A DNA stretch of 64,000 nucleotides from Streptomyces sp. ICBB 8177 (GCF_003144095.1 NZ_NSKH01000018.1:1898183-1962182), one strand, 5' to 3'; positions 39,477 through 48,063 are shown, numbered from the stretch's first letter. Notes: generated by a model not told the origin, from the letters alone. A program made the numbers and translations.

Positions 39477-40478
39477 GTGGCGCATGAGAGCAGGTCAGAG
39501 CGGTCGATGTCACGCGGTCGCAAAGAAGAGGACATTTCCGTGACGAACGCGACGGCTCACCCGGAGCACGCGGAGGTGGCGTGGGACGGGCTGCTAACGC
39601 CCCGGCTCGCGCAGTTCGCCGCGGTCGCCCGGCACGAACACGTGACGCGCGCCGCGCAGCAACTCGGCGTGCCGCAGTCCACCCTCAGCCGCGCGATGGC
39701 CCGGCTGGAGGCCGACCTCGGGGTCGCGCTCTTCGCCCGGCACGGCCGCACCGTCTCGCTCACCCCGGCGGGCCGCGCCTTCCTGGCCTCGGTGGAACGC
39801 GCGCTGGACGGCGTGCGACGGGCCGCGGAGGAGGTACGGGCCGACGCCGACCCGGACAGCGGCAAGGTGGCGTTCGGCTTCCTGCACACGCTGGGCCCGG
39901 AGACGGTGCCGAGCCTGCTGCGGGAGTTCCGGGCGGATCACCCCGGGGTGCGCTTCCAGCTCGTGCAGAACTACGGCGAGGCGATGCTGGAGAGGCTGCG
40001 CGCGGGGGAGTTGGACCTGTGCCTGACCGCGCCGCTGCCGTACGCGCCGGACCTGGTGGTGCGCAGGCTGGACGAGCAGCGGCTGCGGCTGGTCGTCCCG
40101 GAGGGCCACCGGCTGGCCGGACGCCGACGGGTGCGGGTCGCGGAGGCGAGGGGGGAGTGGTTCGTGACCCTGGAGGCGGGCTACGGGCTGCGGCGCATCA
40201 CCGACGCGCTGTGCGAGGAGGCGGGCTTCACCCCGAAGGTCGCCTTCGAGGGCGAGGAGGCGGAGACGCTGCGCGGCCTGGTCGCGGCGGGCCTGGGTGT
40301 CGCCCTGCTCCCGCCGCCCGCGGTCCCGCGCCCCGGCGTCGTCGAACTCGCGGTCACCGCCCCGAAGGCGGTCCGGGAGATCGGCGTGGCCTGGCTGGAC
40401 GGCCACCCCGACACCCCACCGGTGGCAGCCTTCAAGCGCTTCCTCCTCGCCAGACGGGGGCGCCTGCTGCCGCGCTAG
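39477..40478 (+). CDS. LysR-family transcriptional regulator
   Basis: This 333-residue regulator has the LysR winged helix at about residues 30-90 (LAQFAAVARHEHVTRAAQQL, PQSTLSRAMARLEADLGV, FARHGRTVSLTPAGRAFL), followed by a periplasmic-binding-protein-like effector domain (KVAFGFLHTLGPETVPSLL). The GTG at 39477 fits a leaderless transcript because GATAAT ends 7 nt before it; other in-frame starts at 39441 or 39507 are possible. It probably controls the divergent MFS transporter. The effector is unknown. Confidence 0.87.
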   Translation: MAHESRSERSMSRGRKEEDISVTNATAHPEHAEVAWDGLLTPRLAQFAAVARHEHVTRAAQQLGVPQSTLSRAMARLEADLGVALFARHGRTVSLTPAGRAFLASVERALDGVRRAAEEVRADADPDSGKVAFGFLHTLGPETVPSLLREFRADHPGVRFQLVQNYGEAMLERLRAGELDLCLTAPLPYAPDLVVRRLDEQRLRLVVPEGHRLAGRRRVRVAEARGEWFVTLEAGYGLRRITDALCEEAGFTPKVAFEGEEAETLRGLVAAGLGVALLPPPAVPRPGVVELAVTAPKAVREIGVAWLDGHPDTPPVAAFKRFLLARRGRLLPR

Positions 40479-40517
40479 ACATCACGGCTGGGTCGTGGGG
40501 CGGAACGACCGGTCGGC

Positions 40518-40781
40518 TCAGCCGTACCAGACCACGCGGACGACGAAGACCCGCTCCAACCGCTCGATCACCAAGAAGGTCAGGAAGCCCCGGCCACCGA
40601 AGAGGTCCAGGGTCCGCAAACCACCGCCTTCGAGTCGGCCGCGGCCCGCGTCCAGCGCGTCCCGCCCGAGGATGGCGAGCTGGCCGGCGAGCCGCTCCAC
40701 CTCGATGACCGCTTCGCCGGGCAGGCCTGCGACGACGTGCCGCTCGTCCGGGTCGTACTCCCAGGACCAGCCGTCGGTCAC
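40518..40781 (-). CDS. RelE/ParE-like small protein (possible toxin)
   Basis: This 87-residue protein looks like a type II toxin fold: an early helix (GEAVIEVERLAGQLAIL), then a strand pair ending in ERVFVVRVVWYG, with LRTLDLFGGRGFLTFLVIE in the middle. The GTG start at 40781 overlaps the preceding gene's stop in GTGA (40778-40781). A two-gene coupled module of this size is typical of toxin-antitoxin pairs, but the catalytic residues of RelE are not clear, so the toxin role is inferred. Confidence 0.5.
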   Translation of the reverse strand: MTDGWSWEYDPDERHVVAGLPGEAVIEVERLAGQLAILGRDALDAGRGRLEGGGLRTLDLFGGRGFLTFLVIERLERVFVVRVVWYG

Positions 40782-41131
40782 GCGTGCACCTCGCGCTGCG
40801 CCTGAGCCATGATCTCGCGGACACCGGCCAGCGCGGCGCGGGCGGCGGCCGGGTCCGTGGCGTTCTGCGCGGTGTTCTCCAGCTCGCGCAGCCGCGCCGC
40901 CCGCGCCGGGTGGCGCTGGACGGCGACGAACTCACCCCAGTAACGGAGGAAGGAGCGCAGCGGCGCCGTCGAGCTGGAGGAGGCCGCCTGCTCCGCCGCC
41001 TCCTCCAAGTGGTCCCGGAAGGCCGCCAGCTGGGCGGGGGCGATCTGCGCCACCGCGCGTCGAAGAGCGGTGGGCGTCAGGGGCGGCATCGGGACGAGCG
41101 GGCCGTCCCCCGTGGTCTGCTCCGCGCCCAT
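40778..41131 (-). CDS. DUF6247-like protein, possible antitoxin partner
   Basis: This 117-residue helical protein resembles the DUF6247 group common in Streptomyces, with the pattern PMPPLTPTALRRAVAQI, then LRSFLRYWGEFVAVQRHP and a C-terminal LAGVREIMAQAQREV helix. It precedes and overlaps the RelE-like gene. It could be the antitoxin of the pair; no DNA-binding domain is evident. Confidence 0.55.
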   Translation of the reverse strand: MGAEQTTGDGPLVPMPPLTPTALRRAVAQIAPAQLAAFRDHLEEAAEQAASSSSTAPLRSFLRYWGEFVAVQRHPARAARLRELENTAQNATDPAAARAALAGVREIMAQAQREVHA

Positions 41132-41203
41132 GTCTCCTCCTGCGCCGGTCGGTCCTCACACCGTAACCCGCGACGTCGGCTCCGTGTCGCCGTCCGCCCC
41201 CGC

Positions 41204-41950
41204 TCACCGCCCCCGTCCGAACCCCGAAGCCAGTGGCATGCGCAGGCCCAGGGGCGGGGGGGCGGCCAGGGCGTCGACGACTGGGCGGGAGAGCGGGTGG
41301 CCGCACAGGGTGCCGAGGGTGAAGTCCTGGGCCAGGGCGAGGACTTCGGGGCGGTGGTGGTGCAGGGCGTGGCCGTCGGAGTGGACCTCGAAGCGGCAGA
41401 CGTCGGGGTTGATCTTCTTCGCGCGGGCCGCGTAGCGGTACGACAACTCCGGGTCGCAGACCGAGTCGTCCGTGCCGTGGGCGATCAGCACGTGGCGGCC
41501 GGCGAGCTGTTTCACCGGATCGGGTTCGGGGCCGGACGGCAGCCAGGGGGCGAGGGCGACCACCGCGTGGACGGCCGGGTGGCCCGCCGCGTGCAGGGCG
41601 GCTCGCGCGCCCATGTCGAAGCCGACCAGGCACACCGGCACGTCCCCGTACCGCCGCACGACCTCGTCGGCCGCCCAGGCCGCGTCCCGCGCCGGATGCG
41701 CGTGGCCGCCGTTCCAGCCGCGGAAGCGGTACCGCACGACGTGCGCGACCAGCCCCTCCTGCGCCCCGGCGCGGGCCAGCCGCCGCACGATCGGGCGGAC
41801 CGCCGCGGTCGACAGCGGCGAGCCGTGCCGGGTGCTCGTCGGCAGCGCCGCGGGCAGCACGATCACCGCCGCGCGCACGCCGCGGACCGCGTCGGCGCCC
41901 ACCGCGCGCCCCAGCCGGGCACCACGTACAGGCAGAGCTTGCGAAGCCAT
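41204..41950 (-). CDS. Alpha/beta hydrolase with aspartate nucleophile
   Basis: This 248-residue alpha/beta-hydrolase-fold protein has the nucleophile elbow LVGFDMGARAAL, where an aspartate stands at the usual serine position, then the acid loop HGTDDSVCDPELS and the histidine in SDGHALHHHRPEV. Aspartate nucleophiles occur in epoxide hydrolases and dehalogenases. The ATG at 41950 is preferred; a TTG at 42001 would extend it through a palindromic region. It is divergent from add across 122 bp. Its substrate is unknown. Confidence 0.7.
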   Translation of the reverse strand: MASQALPVRGARLGRAVGADAVRGVRAAVIVLPAALPTSTRHGSPLSTAAVRPIVRRLARAGAQEGLVAHVVRYRFRGWNGGHAHPARDAAWAADEVVRRYGDVPVCLVGFDMGARAALHAAGHPAVHAVVALAPWLPSGPEPDPVKQLAGRHVLIAHGTDDSVCDPELSYRYAARAKKINPDVCRFEVHSDGHALHHHRPEVLALAQDFTLGTLCGHPLSRPVVDALAAPPPLGLRMPLASGFGRGR

Positions 41951-41973
41951 GGCAAAACCTTGGCAGAAGGATC

Positions 41974-41993
41974 GGTGGTCACCACCTGGCCAG
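41974..41993. promoter_or_regulatory. Adjacent palindromes GGTGGTCACCACC and CTGGCCAG
   Basis: A perfect 13-bp palindrome (41974-41986) abuts a perfect 8-bp one (41986-41993), about 24-43 nt upstream of the hydrolase ATG and 80 nt upstream of add. This is a possible operator for the leftward gene. Confidence 0.4.
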
Positions 41994-42044
41994 TAGGTCA
42001 ATCTTCGGTATCAGAACGCCCCCAGAGCCTTCTTCGGCCACTGT

Positions 42045-42066
42045 CTACGCGCGTAGGGGCTAACAT
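42045..42066 (+). promoter_or_regulatory. add promoter -10 with nucleoside operator in the spacer
   Basis: The perfect palindrome CTACGCGCGTAG is at 42045-42056. TAACAT at 42061-42066 is a -10 hexamer ending 7 nt before the ATG at 42073, so the transcript would be leaderless. The -35 is poorly conserved. Confidence 0.7.
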
Positions 42067-42072
42067 CGGCCA

Positions 42073-43389
42073 ATGCAGAGCGAGAACAGTCACGCCGGCG
42101 AGACCGGCACGCCGCACACCGCGGCCGAGACCGCCCCGCGCGCCGGCGCCGGGGCCGCCGTACCAGCCGCCGCCGGTGCCTCCCGCGCCGGCCGGGCGGT
42201 CGTCACCCCCGCCACCGCCACCGCGGAGCGCATCGTGCGCGCTCCCAAGGTGCTGCTCCACGACCACCTCGACGGCGGCCTGCGCCCCTCGACGGTGATC
42301 GAACTCGCCGACGCGGTCGGCTACCGCGACCTGCCGGAGACCGAACCGGGCAAGCTCGCCGAGTGGTTCCGCGATGCCGCGGACTCCCCGGGCAAGGCGC
42401 AAGGCGACGACGGCGGCAAGGGCCTGGAACGCTACCTGGAGACCTTCGCCCACACCTGCGCCGTGATGCAGACCCGCGACGCGCTCTTCCGGGTCGCCGC
42501 CGAGTGCGCCGAGGACCTGGCGGCCGACGGCGTGGTCTACGCCGAGATCCGCTACGCCCCCGAGCAGCACCTGGAGGCGGGCCTGTCCCTCGAAGAGGTC
42601 GTCGAGACCGTCAACGAGGGTTTCAGGGAAGGCGAGCGCCGCGCGCTGGCGGCCGGCCACCGCATCCGGGTCGGCGCGCTGCTGACCGCGATGCGGCACG
42701 CGGCCCGTTCGCTGGAGATCGCCGAACTCGCCAACCGCTACCGCGACCTGGGCGTCGTCGGCTTCGACATCGCGGGCGCGGAGGCCGGCTTCCCTCCGAC
42801 CCGCCACCTCGACGCCTTCGAGTACCTCAAGCGGGAGAACAACCACTTCACCATCCACGCCGGCGAGGCGTTCGGCCTGCCGTCGATCTGGCAGGCGCTC
42901 CAGTGGTGCGGCGCGGACCGGCTCGGCCACGGCGTGCGGCTGATCGACGACATCCACGTCGCCGAGGACGGCACGGTCAAGCTGGGCCGGCTCGCCTCCT
43001 ACGTGCGAGACAAGCGCATCCCGCTGGAGCTGTGCCCGACCTCCAACCTCCAGACGGGCGCGGCCCCTTCGTACGACCGGCACCCGATCGGCCTGCTGCG
43101 CGCGCTGCACTTCCGGGTCACCGTCAACACCGACAACCGGCTGATGAGCGCGACCAGCATGAGCCGCGAGTTCGGCCATCTGGTGGACGCCTTCGGCTAC
43201 ACGCTGGACGACCTGGAATGGATCACCGTCAATTCCATGAAGTCCGCGTTCATTCCTTTTGACGAACGTCTGGCCATGATCAATGACGTGATCAAGCCGG
43301 GTTACGCCGAGTTGAAGGCCGAATGGCTGTTCCAGCCCGCGGCCGGATCATCCGGCGTGGCCAGCGGTTCCGCCACGCCCGGCGCGTAA
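42073..43389 (+). CDS. add: Adenosine deaminase
   Basis: This 438-residue zinc enzyme converts adenosine or deoxyadenosine to inosine. The metal site starts with [17 protein letters not shown] (about residue 60); [12 protein letters not shown] and [12 protein letters not shown] supply further ligands and the catalytic Glu; [11 protein letters not shown] and [16 protein letters not shown] complete the site. The first ~50 residues are an Ala-rich extension not found in short bacterial enzymes. The ATG lies where the predicted leaderless transcript begins. The operator upstream links it to the transporter, deoC and pnp genes. Confidence 0.94.
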   Translation: MQSENSHAGETGTPHTAAETAPRAGAGAAVPAAAGASRAGRAVVTPATATAERIVRAPKVLLHDHLDGGLRPSTVIELADAVGYRDLPETEPGKLAEWFRDAADSPGKAQGDDGGKGLERYLETFAHTCAVMQTRDALFRVAAECAEDLAADGVVYAEIRYAPEQHLEAGLSLEEVVETVNEGFREGERRALAAGHRIRVGALLTAMRHAARSLEIAELANRYRDLGVVGFDIAGAEAGFPPTRHLDAFEYLKRENNHFTIHAGEAFGLPSIWQALQWCGADRLGHGVRLIDDIHVAEDGTVKLGRLASYVRDKRIPLELCPTSNLQTGAAPSYDRHPIGLLRALHFRVTVNTDNRLMSATSMSREFGHLVDAFGYTLDDLEWITVNSMKSAFIPFDERLAMINDVIKPGYAELKAEWLFQPAAGSSGVASGSATPGA

Positions 43390-43506
43390 CGGGACGGCGG
43401 CGCGGAACCGCCCGAACGAGGCAGGCAGGCCGGGGTCACGCGCGAGGCGCGCGGCCCCGGCCCGTTGTTTGCGCGGCATGGCGCACCTGGCTAGCGTCTG
43501 ACGAAC

Positions 43507-43537
43507 GGTGATCACAGCTTCACCTGTCGTGATCACC
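43507..43537. promoter_or_regulatory. Inverted repeat GGTGATCAC-N13-GTGATCACC
   Basis: Perfect 9-bp arms at 43507-43515 and 43529-43537, each with the palindromic core GTGATCAC, lie upstream of the small secreted protein. A -10-like TAGCGT (43492-43497) stands just before them, so a bound regulator would cover the start of transcription. Confidence 0.5.
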
Positions 43538-43627
43538 ACTTTCCGCGGTAACGGTAGCGGTCCGCACGCCATCGCGGGCCGGCGCACGCCATCGCCGACA
43601 CAAGCCATCGTTCGAGGATGTAATTCG

Positions 43628-43948
43628 ATGAAGACCGGAACCATGAAGACCCTCGGTGCCGCCGCTCTCGGCGTGGCCTTCGCCGCCGCGGCCGCCGGCA
43701 CGGCCAGCGCGGCCCCGGCGCTCCCCTCGGTGCCCGCCGCGGACCCGGCCTCCGCTCTCGACGCGCTCACCACGCAGCTGCCGGTCGACCAGGTCTCCAA
43801 CCTGGTCCCGGGTGCCGCCCAGGCCACCGACGCGGTCAAGGGCGTCGTGCACAACGCCCCGTCGACCCTCGCCGCCGCCAACGGCGGCGGCCTGCTGGGC
43901 GGTCTGCCGGTCGGCAACCTGAGCGGTTCGCTCCCGCTGGGCGGCTGA
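43628..43948 (+). CDS. Small secreted Ala/Leu/Pro-rich protein
   Basis: This 106-residue protein has a clear signal peptide (MKTGTMKTLGAAALGVAFAA, cleavage near ASAAP) and a mature part of about 75 residues with LPVDQVSNLVPGAAQ and a Gly/Leu-rich end. GAGGATG lies about 8 nt upstream. It has no cysteines and no known domain. The protein at 50624-50983 is of the same type (secreted, LP/PG-rich), possibly distantly related. Its function is unknown. Confidence 0.7.
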   Translation: MKTGTMKTLGAAALGVAFAAAAAGTASAAPALPSVPAADPASALDALTTQLPVDQVSNLVPGAAQATDAVKGVVHNAPSTLAAANGGGLLGGLPVGNLSGSLPLGG

Positions 43949-44004
43949 CGCCCGCACGCCAACGGCACCGACGCGCCGCCGACCGCGTGCGTCGCATGTC
44001 CGCA

Positions 44005-44039
44005 AACGGGCCGTGCTCCTTCACCGGGCGCGGCCCGTT
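44005..44039. terminator. Convergent terminator
   Basis: AACGGGCCG (44005-44013) pairs with CGGCCCGTT (44031-44039) over a 17-nt loop, between the secreted-protein gene and the 3' end of the VanZ gene. Confidence 0.6.
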
Positions 44040-44076
44040 GGCGTACCCGGGGCCACCGCGCCGCGGGACCCGCGGC

Positions 44077-44709
44077 TTACGGCACCAGCCGCACCGACGG
44101 CAGCGCGGCGCCGGAACCGGCCCCCGCGCCCGCCGCTCCCGAAGCCACCGCGCCCCCTCCCGCCGTCCCCACGGCCGAGTCGGCCGTCCGCGGCTCGGCG
44201 GGCCGTCCGTAGCCGCGCCGCCGCAGCGCCGCGCGGGCCGCCGGGACCACGGCGAGGTGCGCCAGCACCACCCCGAGCGTGTTGAGCAGCACCACGTCCA
44301 CGTCGAAGACCGAACCGGCGACCCCGGTCCGTACGACCTCCGCGCCGAACGCCAGCATCAGCCCGCCGAACGCCGTGCGCGCGAAGGAGGCCGGCGCCGA
44401 GGTGGTCACCCGGCCGCCGGCCAGCGGCAGCAGTACGCCCAGCGGCGCCAGCAGCAACAGCCCGGCGGCCAGGTGGTGCACGGCGGCGGCCGGGCCGAGT
44501 TCCAGGTACTGCCGGATGGTGTGCAGCGGCACCACGCTCCCGGCCGGGATCCAGGTGCCCGACGTCGGGCGCAGCGCCAGCAGGTAGACGCCGACGAGGT
44601 GGAGTGCGACGAGAGCGGCGCCCACCGGACGCGCCCACATCGGGGATGGCTGTCGCCGCCCGCCGCCGCGCGTGGTCCGCTCCTCGACGGGAAGCACTTC
44701 TCGCTGCAC
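44077..44709 (-). CDS. VanZ-family membrane protein
   Basis: This 210-residue protein has four hydrophobic spans, with the VanZ-like pattern VALHLVGVYLLALRPTSGTW, PLHTIRQYLELG and FDVDVVLLNTLGVVLAHL. The family includes a teicoplanin-resistance accessory protein, but most members are of unknown role. The GTG at 44709 is used; an ATG about 23 codons later is possible. The C-terminal 45 residues are low-complexity. It is downstream of the afsQ genes on the same strand but 85 nt away from them. Confidence 0.75.
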   Translation of the reverse strand: MQREVLPVEERTTRGGGRRQPSPMWARPVGAALVALHLVGVYLLALRPTSGTWIPAGSVVPLHTIRQYLELGPAAAVHHLAAGLLLLAPLGVLLPLAGGRVTTSAPASFARTAFGGLMLAFGAEVVRTGVAGSVFDVDVVLLNTLGVVLAHLAVVPAARAALRRRGYGRPAEPRTADSAVGTAGGGAVASGAAGAGAGSGAALPSVRLVP

Positions 44710-44793
44710 GTCAAGTAGGGACGCCGCCGGCCAGGCGCCGGTTCCGTGCCCACCGGTGCGACCCGGGTCACGTCCGACGCGCCGCCGGTCGTC

Positions 44794-45456
44794 CTACGAC
44801 ACCGGCTTGCCCGCCGTCGTGCCCGCGTCCGGCACCGTGCGCATCGTCTCGTCGCAGGTGTAGCGGCGCGGCGGCACGTGCGGGTCGGGCCCGCCCAGCA
44901 CGACCGTGCGGCCCGAGTCGCCCGCCGGGGTGCCCGCGAAGGTGCACACCAGCTGGCCCATCGCGTACGAGGGCAGGTCGTCGGGGTCCTGGTCGAGGCG
45001 GAGCGTCGCGGCCGGGTCGCCCTGCGCGGGCCCGGAGACCTGGAGGCCGCCGGGCACCTCGGTGGCGAAGCCGCCCTTCTCCTCGGCCTGGTCCGGCTTG
45101 CGTTCCAGCTCGGCCAGCAGCAGCCGCGCCGCGTTCAGGCGACCCGACTGGTTCAACGCCTTCGCCGGGACGGCGCGTTGCACCGGTGAGACCCGCTGGC
45201 TGCACACCAGGTAGACCTCGGCGGAGGTCAGGCCCGCCGCGTCGTCGGACGCACTCGCCCGCGGCAGCGCGCAGGAGACCCGGGTCGGCGCGGGCCCGGC
45301 GTCCACCGGCACGGCCGTCGCCCTGATCCCGCAGCCCGCCGCGGCGCCGCCCAGCACCGCGAGACCCAGCGTCAGCCGCAGCGCCCGCGTGACGGCCCGG
45401 GACGCCGCCCTGCCCGCAGTCGTGCCGTTCCCGGGGCGGGTCGTCGCACGTCTCAC
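44794..45456 (-). CDS. AfsQ3-type lipoprotein
   Basis: This 220-residue protein has a basic start and signal helix ALRLTLGLAVLGGAAAGC, with the lipobox cysteine at about residue 42. The mature part has cysteines in VSCALPRA, YLVCSQRV, LVCTFAG and RYTCDETM. Its GTG overlaps the kinase stop (45453-45456, GTGA), making it the third gene of the two-component operon. In S. coelicolor the gene in this position (afsQ3) encodes a lipoprotein; its exact role in sensing is not established by the sequence. Confidence 0.82.
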   Translation of the reverse strand: MRRATTRPGNGTTAGRAASRAVTRALRLTLGLAVLGGAAAGCGIRATAVPVDAGPAPTRVSCALPRASASDDAAGLTSAEVYLVCSQRVSPVQRAVPAKALNQSGRLNAARLLLAELERKPDQAEEKGGFATEVPGGLQVSGPAQGDPAATLRLDQDPDDLPSYAMGQLVCTFAGTPAGDSGRTVVLGGPDPHVPPRRYTCDETMRTVPDAGTTAGKPVS

Positions 45457-47099
45457 CGCCGCCCCCCGTCCGCGTGGCCGCCCTGGCCGTCGTGCGCCGC
45501 GGGGTCGTGGTCCGCCCCGTCACCGTGGCCGCCGTCGCCGTCGCCGTCGCGCTCCTCGCCTTCCGGCGGGGGCATCGGCAGGCGCAGGGTGAACACCGCG
45601 CCGCCCTCGGGGCGGTTGGCGGCGGTGATGTCGCCGCCGTGGATGTGCGCGTTCTCCATGGCGATGGACAGGCCCAGGCCGCTGCCCTCACTGCGGGCAC
45701 GGGAGGCGTCCGCCTTGTAGAAGCGGTCGAAGACGTGCGGCAGCACGTCCTCGGGGATGCCGGGTCCGTTGTCCGCGACCCGTACCACCAGTTCGGCCCC
45801 TCTCCCGCCACCACCCTCGGCAAAGGCGTTTCGCGCCCCGCCCTCGTCGGGCCCCTCCGTGCGCACCGTGACGCGGACCGGGGAGCCGCCGTGCTTGAGG
45901 GCGTTGCCGATCAGGTTGGCCAGGACGACGTCCAGGCGGCGCGGGTCGAGGCGGACCAAAATGCCGCGCGGCGCGTCGAGTTCGACCGCGTCCAGCCAGG
46001 CGCGGGCGTCGATGCAGGCGGTCACCAGGTCGGCGACGTCGACCTCGTCGACGCGCAGCTTGGCGGTGCCGGCGTCGAAGCGGGTGACCTCCATCAGGTT
46101 CTCCACCAGGTCGCCGAGGCGGCGGGTCTCGGTGACCACCAGCCGCACCGCGGGGGCGATCATCGGGTCGAGGGAGTCCGCCTCGTCCTCCAGCACCTCG
46201 GTGACGGCGGTGATGGCGGTCAGCGGGGTGCGCAGCTCGTGCGACATGTCGGCGACGAACCGCCGGGAGGCCGCCTCGCGGTTGCTCAGCTCCTCGACCT
46301 GGCGCTGCAACGCCTCCGCCGCGTTGTTGAACGTCCGTGACAGCTCGGCCAGTTCGTCCGTCCCCGACACCCGCAACCTGGTGTCGAGCCTGCCCTCGCC
46401 CAGCCTGCGCGCGGCCACACTCAGCCGCTGCACCGGCCGCAGCACGGTGGAGGCGGCGGCCTGCGCCAGCAGCGCGGCGCCGATCAGCGCCAGCGCCGTG
46501 GCGATGCCCAGCGACCAGGCGAGCGAGTTGAGGTCGCTGCGCTCGGCGGCCAGCGACTTGTACATGTAGCCGGTCGGCCCGTCGCCGATCATCCGCGCGC
46601 CGCCCACCAGGTACGGGTGTCCGCCGACCGTCGTGCGCTGCCAGTACAGGTGGTACGCGTCGTGGTTGCCGTCGGTCAGCGGCCGGGCCTTGTCGACGGC
46701 CGTCCGCAGCGACGCGGGCACCTGGGAGAGCGTGAAGGCGGCCCGGTCCGAACTGGCCGCGCACCGCGTGCCGTTGACGTCCGTGCCGAGCAGCAGGACC
46801 TGGTAGCTCTGGGTGTTGCTCGCCATCCGGTCGGCGGCTTCCTGCAACTCGTCGCAGGGCGCGTTCACCGGGAGCGAGCCCACGTTGCGGGTCATCGAGG
46901 CGCGGAAGTCGTCGAGCGCCGCGTTCTGGGCGCGAGTGAGCACCGCGTCGCGGTTGAGCCAGTACGCGATCCCCGACGCGGACACCGCCGCGGTCAGCGC
47001 GACCGCGGCGAACACCGCGAGCAGCCGCAGCCGCAGACTGCCGAACCGCACCCGGGTCACCCAGGACAGCACGCGGCGCACCGCGGAGGGCGTGGTCAC
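45453..47099 (-). CDS. afsQ2: AfsQ2-type sensor histidine kinase
   Basis: This 548-residue membrane kinase has two spans (LLAVFAAVALTAAVSASGIAYWL near residue 25 and LGIATALALIGAALLAQAA near 195) around an extracellular sensor. A HAMP domain follows (VLRPVQRLSVAARRLGEG). The H-box is RRFVADMSHELRTPLTA (His at about residue 285), and the N and G boxes are ANLIGNALKHGG, VADNGPGIPEDVL and GSGLGLSIAMENA. The last 35 residues form a Gly/Asp/His-rich tail (GDGDGGHGDGADHDPAAHD) that could bind metal. The GTG start overlaps the afsQ1 stop. Together with AfsQ1 it is known in S. coelicolor to respond to nitrogen/glutamate status and affect antibiotic production. Confidence 0.9.
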   Translation of the reverse strand: MTTPSAVRRVLSWVTRVRFGSLRLRLLAVFAAVALTAAVSASGIAYWLNRDAVLTRAQNAALDDFRASMTRNVGSLPVNAPCDELQEAADRMASNTQSYQVLLLGTDVNGTRCAASSDRAAFTLSQVPASLRTAVDKARPLTDGNHDAYHLYWQRTTVGGHPYLVGGARMIGDGPTGYMYKSLAAERSDLNSLAWSLGIATALALIGAALLAQAAASTVLRPVQRLSVAARRLGEGRLDTRLRVSGTDELAELSRTFNNAAEALQRQVEELSNREAASRRFVADMSHELRTPLTAITAVTEVLEDEADSLDPMIAPAVRLVVTETRRLGDLVENLMEVTRFDAGTAKLRVDEVDVADLVTACIDARAWLDAVELDAPRGILVRLDPRRLDVVLANLIGNALKHGGSPVRVTVRTEGPDEGGARNAFAEGGGGRGAELVVRVADNGPGIPEDVLPHVFDRFYKADASRARSEGSGLGLSIAMENAHIHGGDITAANRPEGGAVFTLRLPMPPPEGEERDGDGDGGHGDGADHDPAAHDGQGGHADGGRR

Positions 47100-47782
47100 T
47101 GCGGCGGATCCAGCCGGTAGCCGACGCCCCGCACGGTGCGGATCAGCCGGGGCGAGGAGGGCACGTCCTCGACCTTGGCCCGCAGCCGCTGCACGCACGC
47201 GTCCACCAGCCGGGAGTCGCCGAGGTAGTCGTGCTCCCACACCAGGCGCAGCAACTGCTGACGGGACAGCGCCTGTCCGGGCCTGCGGCTCAGCTCCAGC
47301 AGCAACCGCAGCTCGGTGGGCGTCAGTTGGAGGTCCTCGCCGTCCTTGGTGACGGTCATGGCGGAGCGGTCGATGACGATCGAGCCGAACGCGGCGGCGT
47401 CGGTGCTGTCGCGCTCGCCCCGGCGCAGCACGGCGCGGATGCGGGCGTCCAGCACCCTCGGCTGGATCGGCTTGACCACGTAGTCGTCGGCGCCGGACTC
47501 CAGGCCGACGACCACGTCGATGTCGTCGCTGCGCGCGGTCAGCAGGATGATCGGCAACTGGTCGGTACGCCGGATGCGGCGGCACACCTCGAACCCGTCG
47601 ATGCCCGGCAGCATCACGTCCAGCACGACCAGGTCGGGACGCTGCTCGCGCAGCCGTTCCAGACCCTCCTCGCCGGTCGCGGCGGCCACCACACGGTGAC
47701 CCTGTCGGGTCAGGGCGAGTTCGAGGCCGGTACGAATCGCGTCGTCGTCCTCGATAAGCAACAGGTAGGGCACGCAGGCCAT
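47096..47782 (-). CDS. afsQ1: AfsQ1-type response regulator (OmpR family)
   Basis: This 228-residue regulator has a receiver domain with acidic pocket LLLIEDDDAIRT, phospho-acceptor Asp55 in LVVLDVMLPG, and Lys104 in DDYVVKPI. It is followed by a winged-helix domain (LTPTELRLLLELSRRPG, DACVQRLRAKVEDV, IRTVRGVGYRLD). It is nearly identical to what I recall of S. coelicolor AfsQ1. The ATG at 47782 has GGAGG 11 nt upstream; the published start may be a GTG three codons later. It is divergent from sigQ. Confidence 0.95.
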   Translation of the reverse strand: MACVPYLLLIEDDDAIRTGLELALTRQGHRVVAAATGEEGLERLREQRPDLVVLDVMLPGIDGFEVCRRIRRTDQLPIILLTARSDDIDVVVGLESGADDYVVKPIQPRVLDARIRAVLRRGERDSTDAAAFGSIVIDRSAMTVTKDGEDLQLTPTELRLLLELSRRPGQALSRQQLLRLVWEHDYLGDSRLVDACVQRLRAKVEDVPSSPRLIRTVRGVGYRLDPPQ

Positions 47783-47942
47783 TGTGTCGCACGCCTCCGG
47801 CGGCCCACGACCGCCGTCGTCCCGCCATTCCCCTCACACCACGCGGGCGTTCACCCTGCGTCACGTGCGATCGCCCGCGCGTCGATGACGAACGGGTCCG
47901 CCGCCCGTCGCGTCACGTCCGTCCGGCGTAGCGGGCCGCGCT

Positions 47943-47958
47943 GTGACGGTGCTGTGAC
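47943..47958. promoter_or_regulatory. AfsQ1 box GTGAC-N6-GTGAC
   Basis: GTGAC at 47943-47947 and 47954-47958 with a 6-bp spacer fit the published AfsQ1 consensus GTnAC-N6-GTnAC. It stands 106 nt before the sigQ start in the afsQ1-sigQ intergenic region (47783-48063). Confidence 0.75.
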
Positions 47959-48063
47959 ATTCGACGGACAGCCCCATGAAACTGATCCGACAGTCTTTTC
48001 TCCACGGCGGCCGACCACCGCCGAATCCGTCAGAAGCTGGTTCCACTCCACGGGGGTCCCGAG

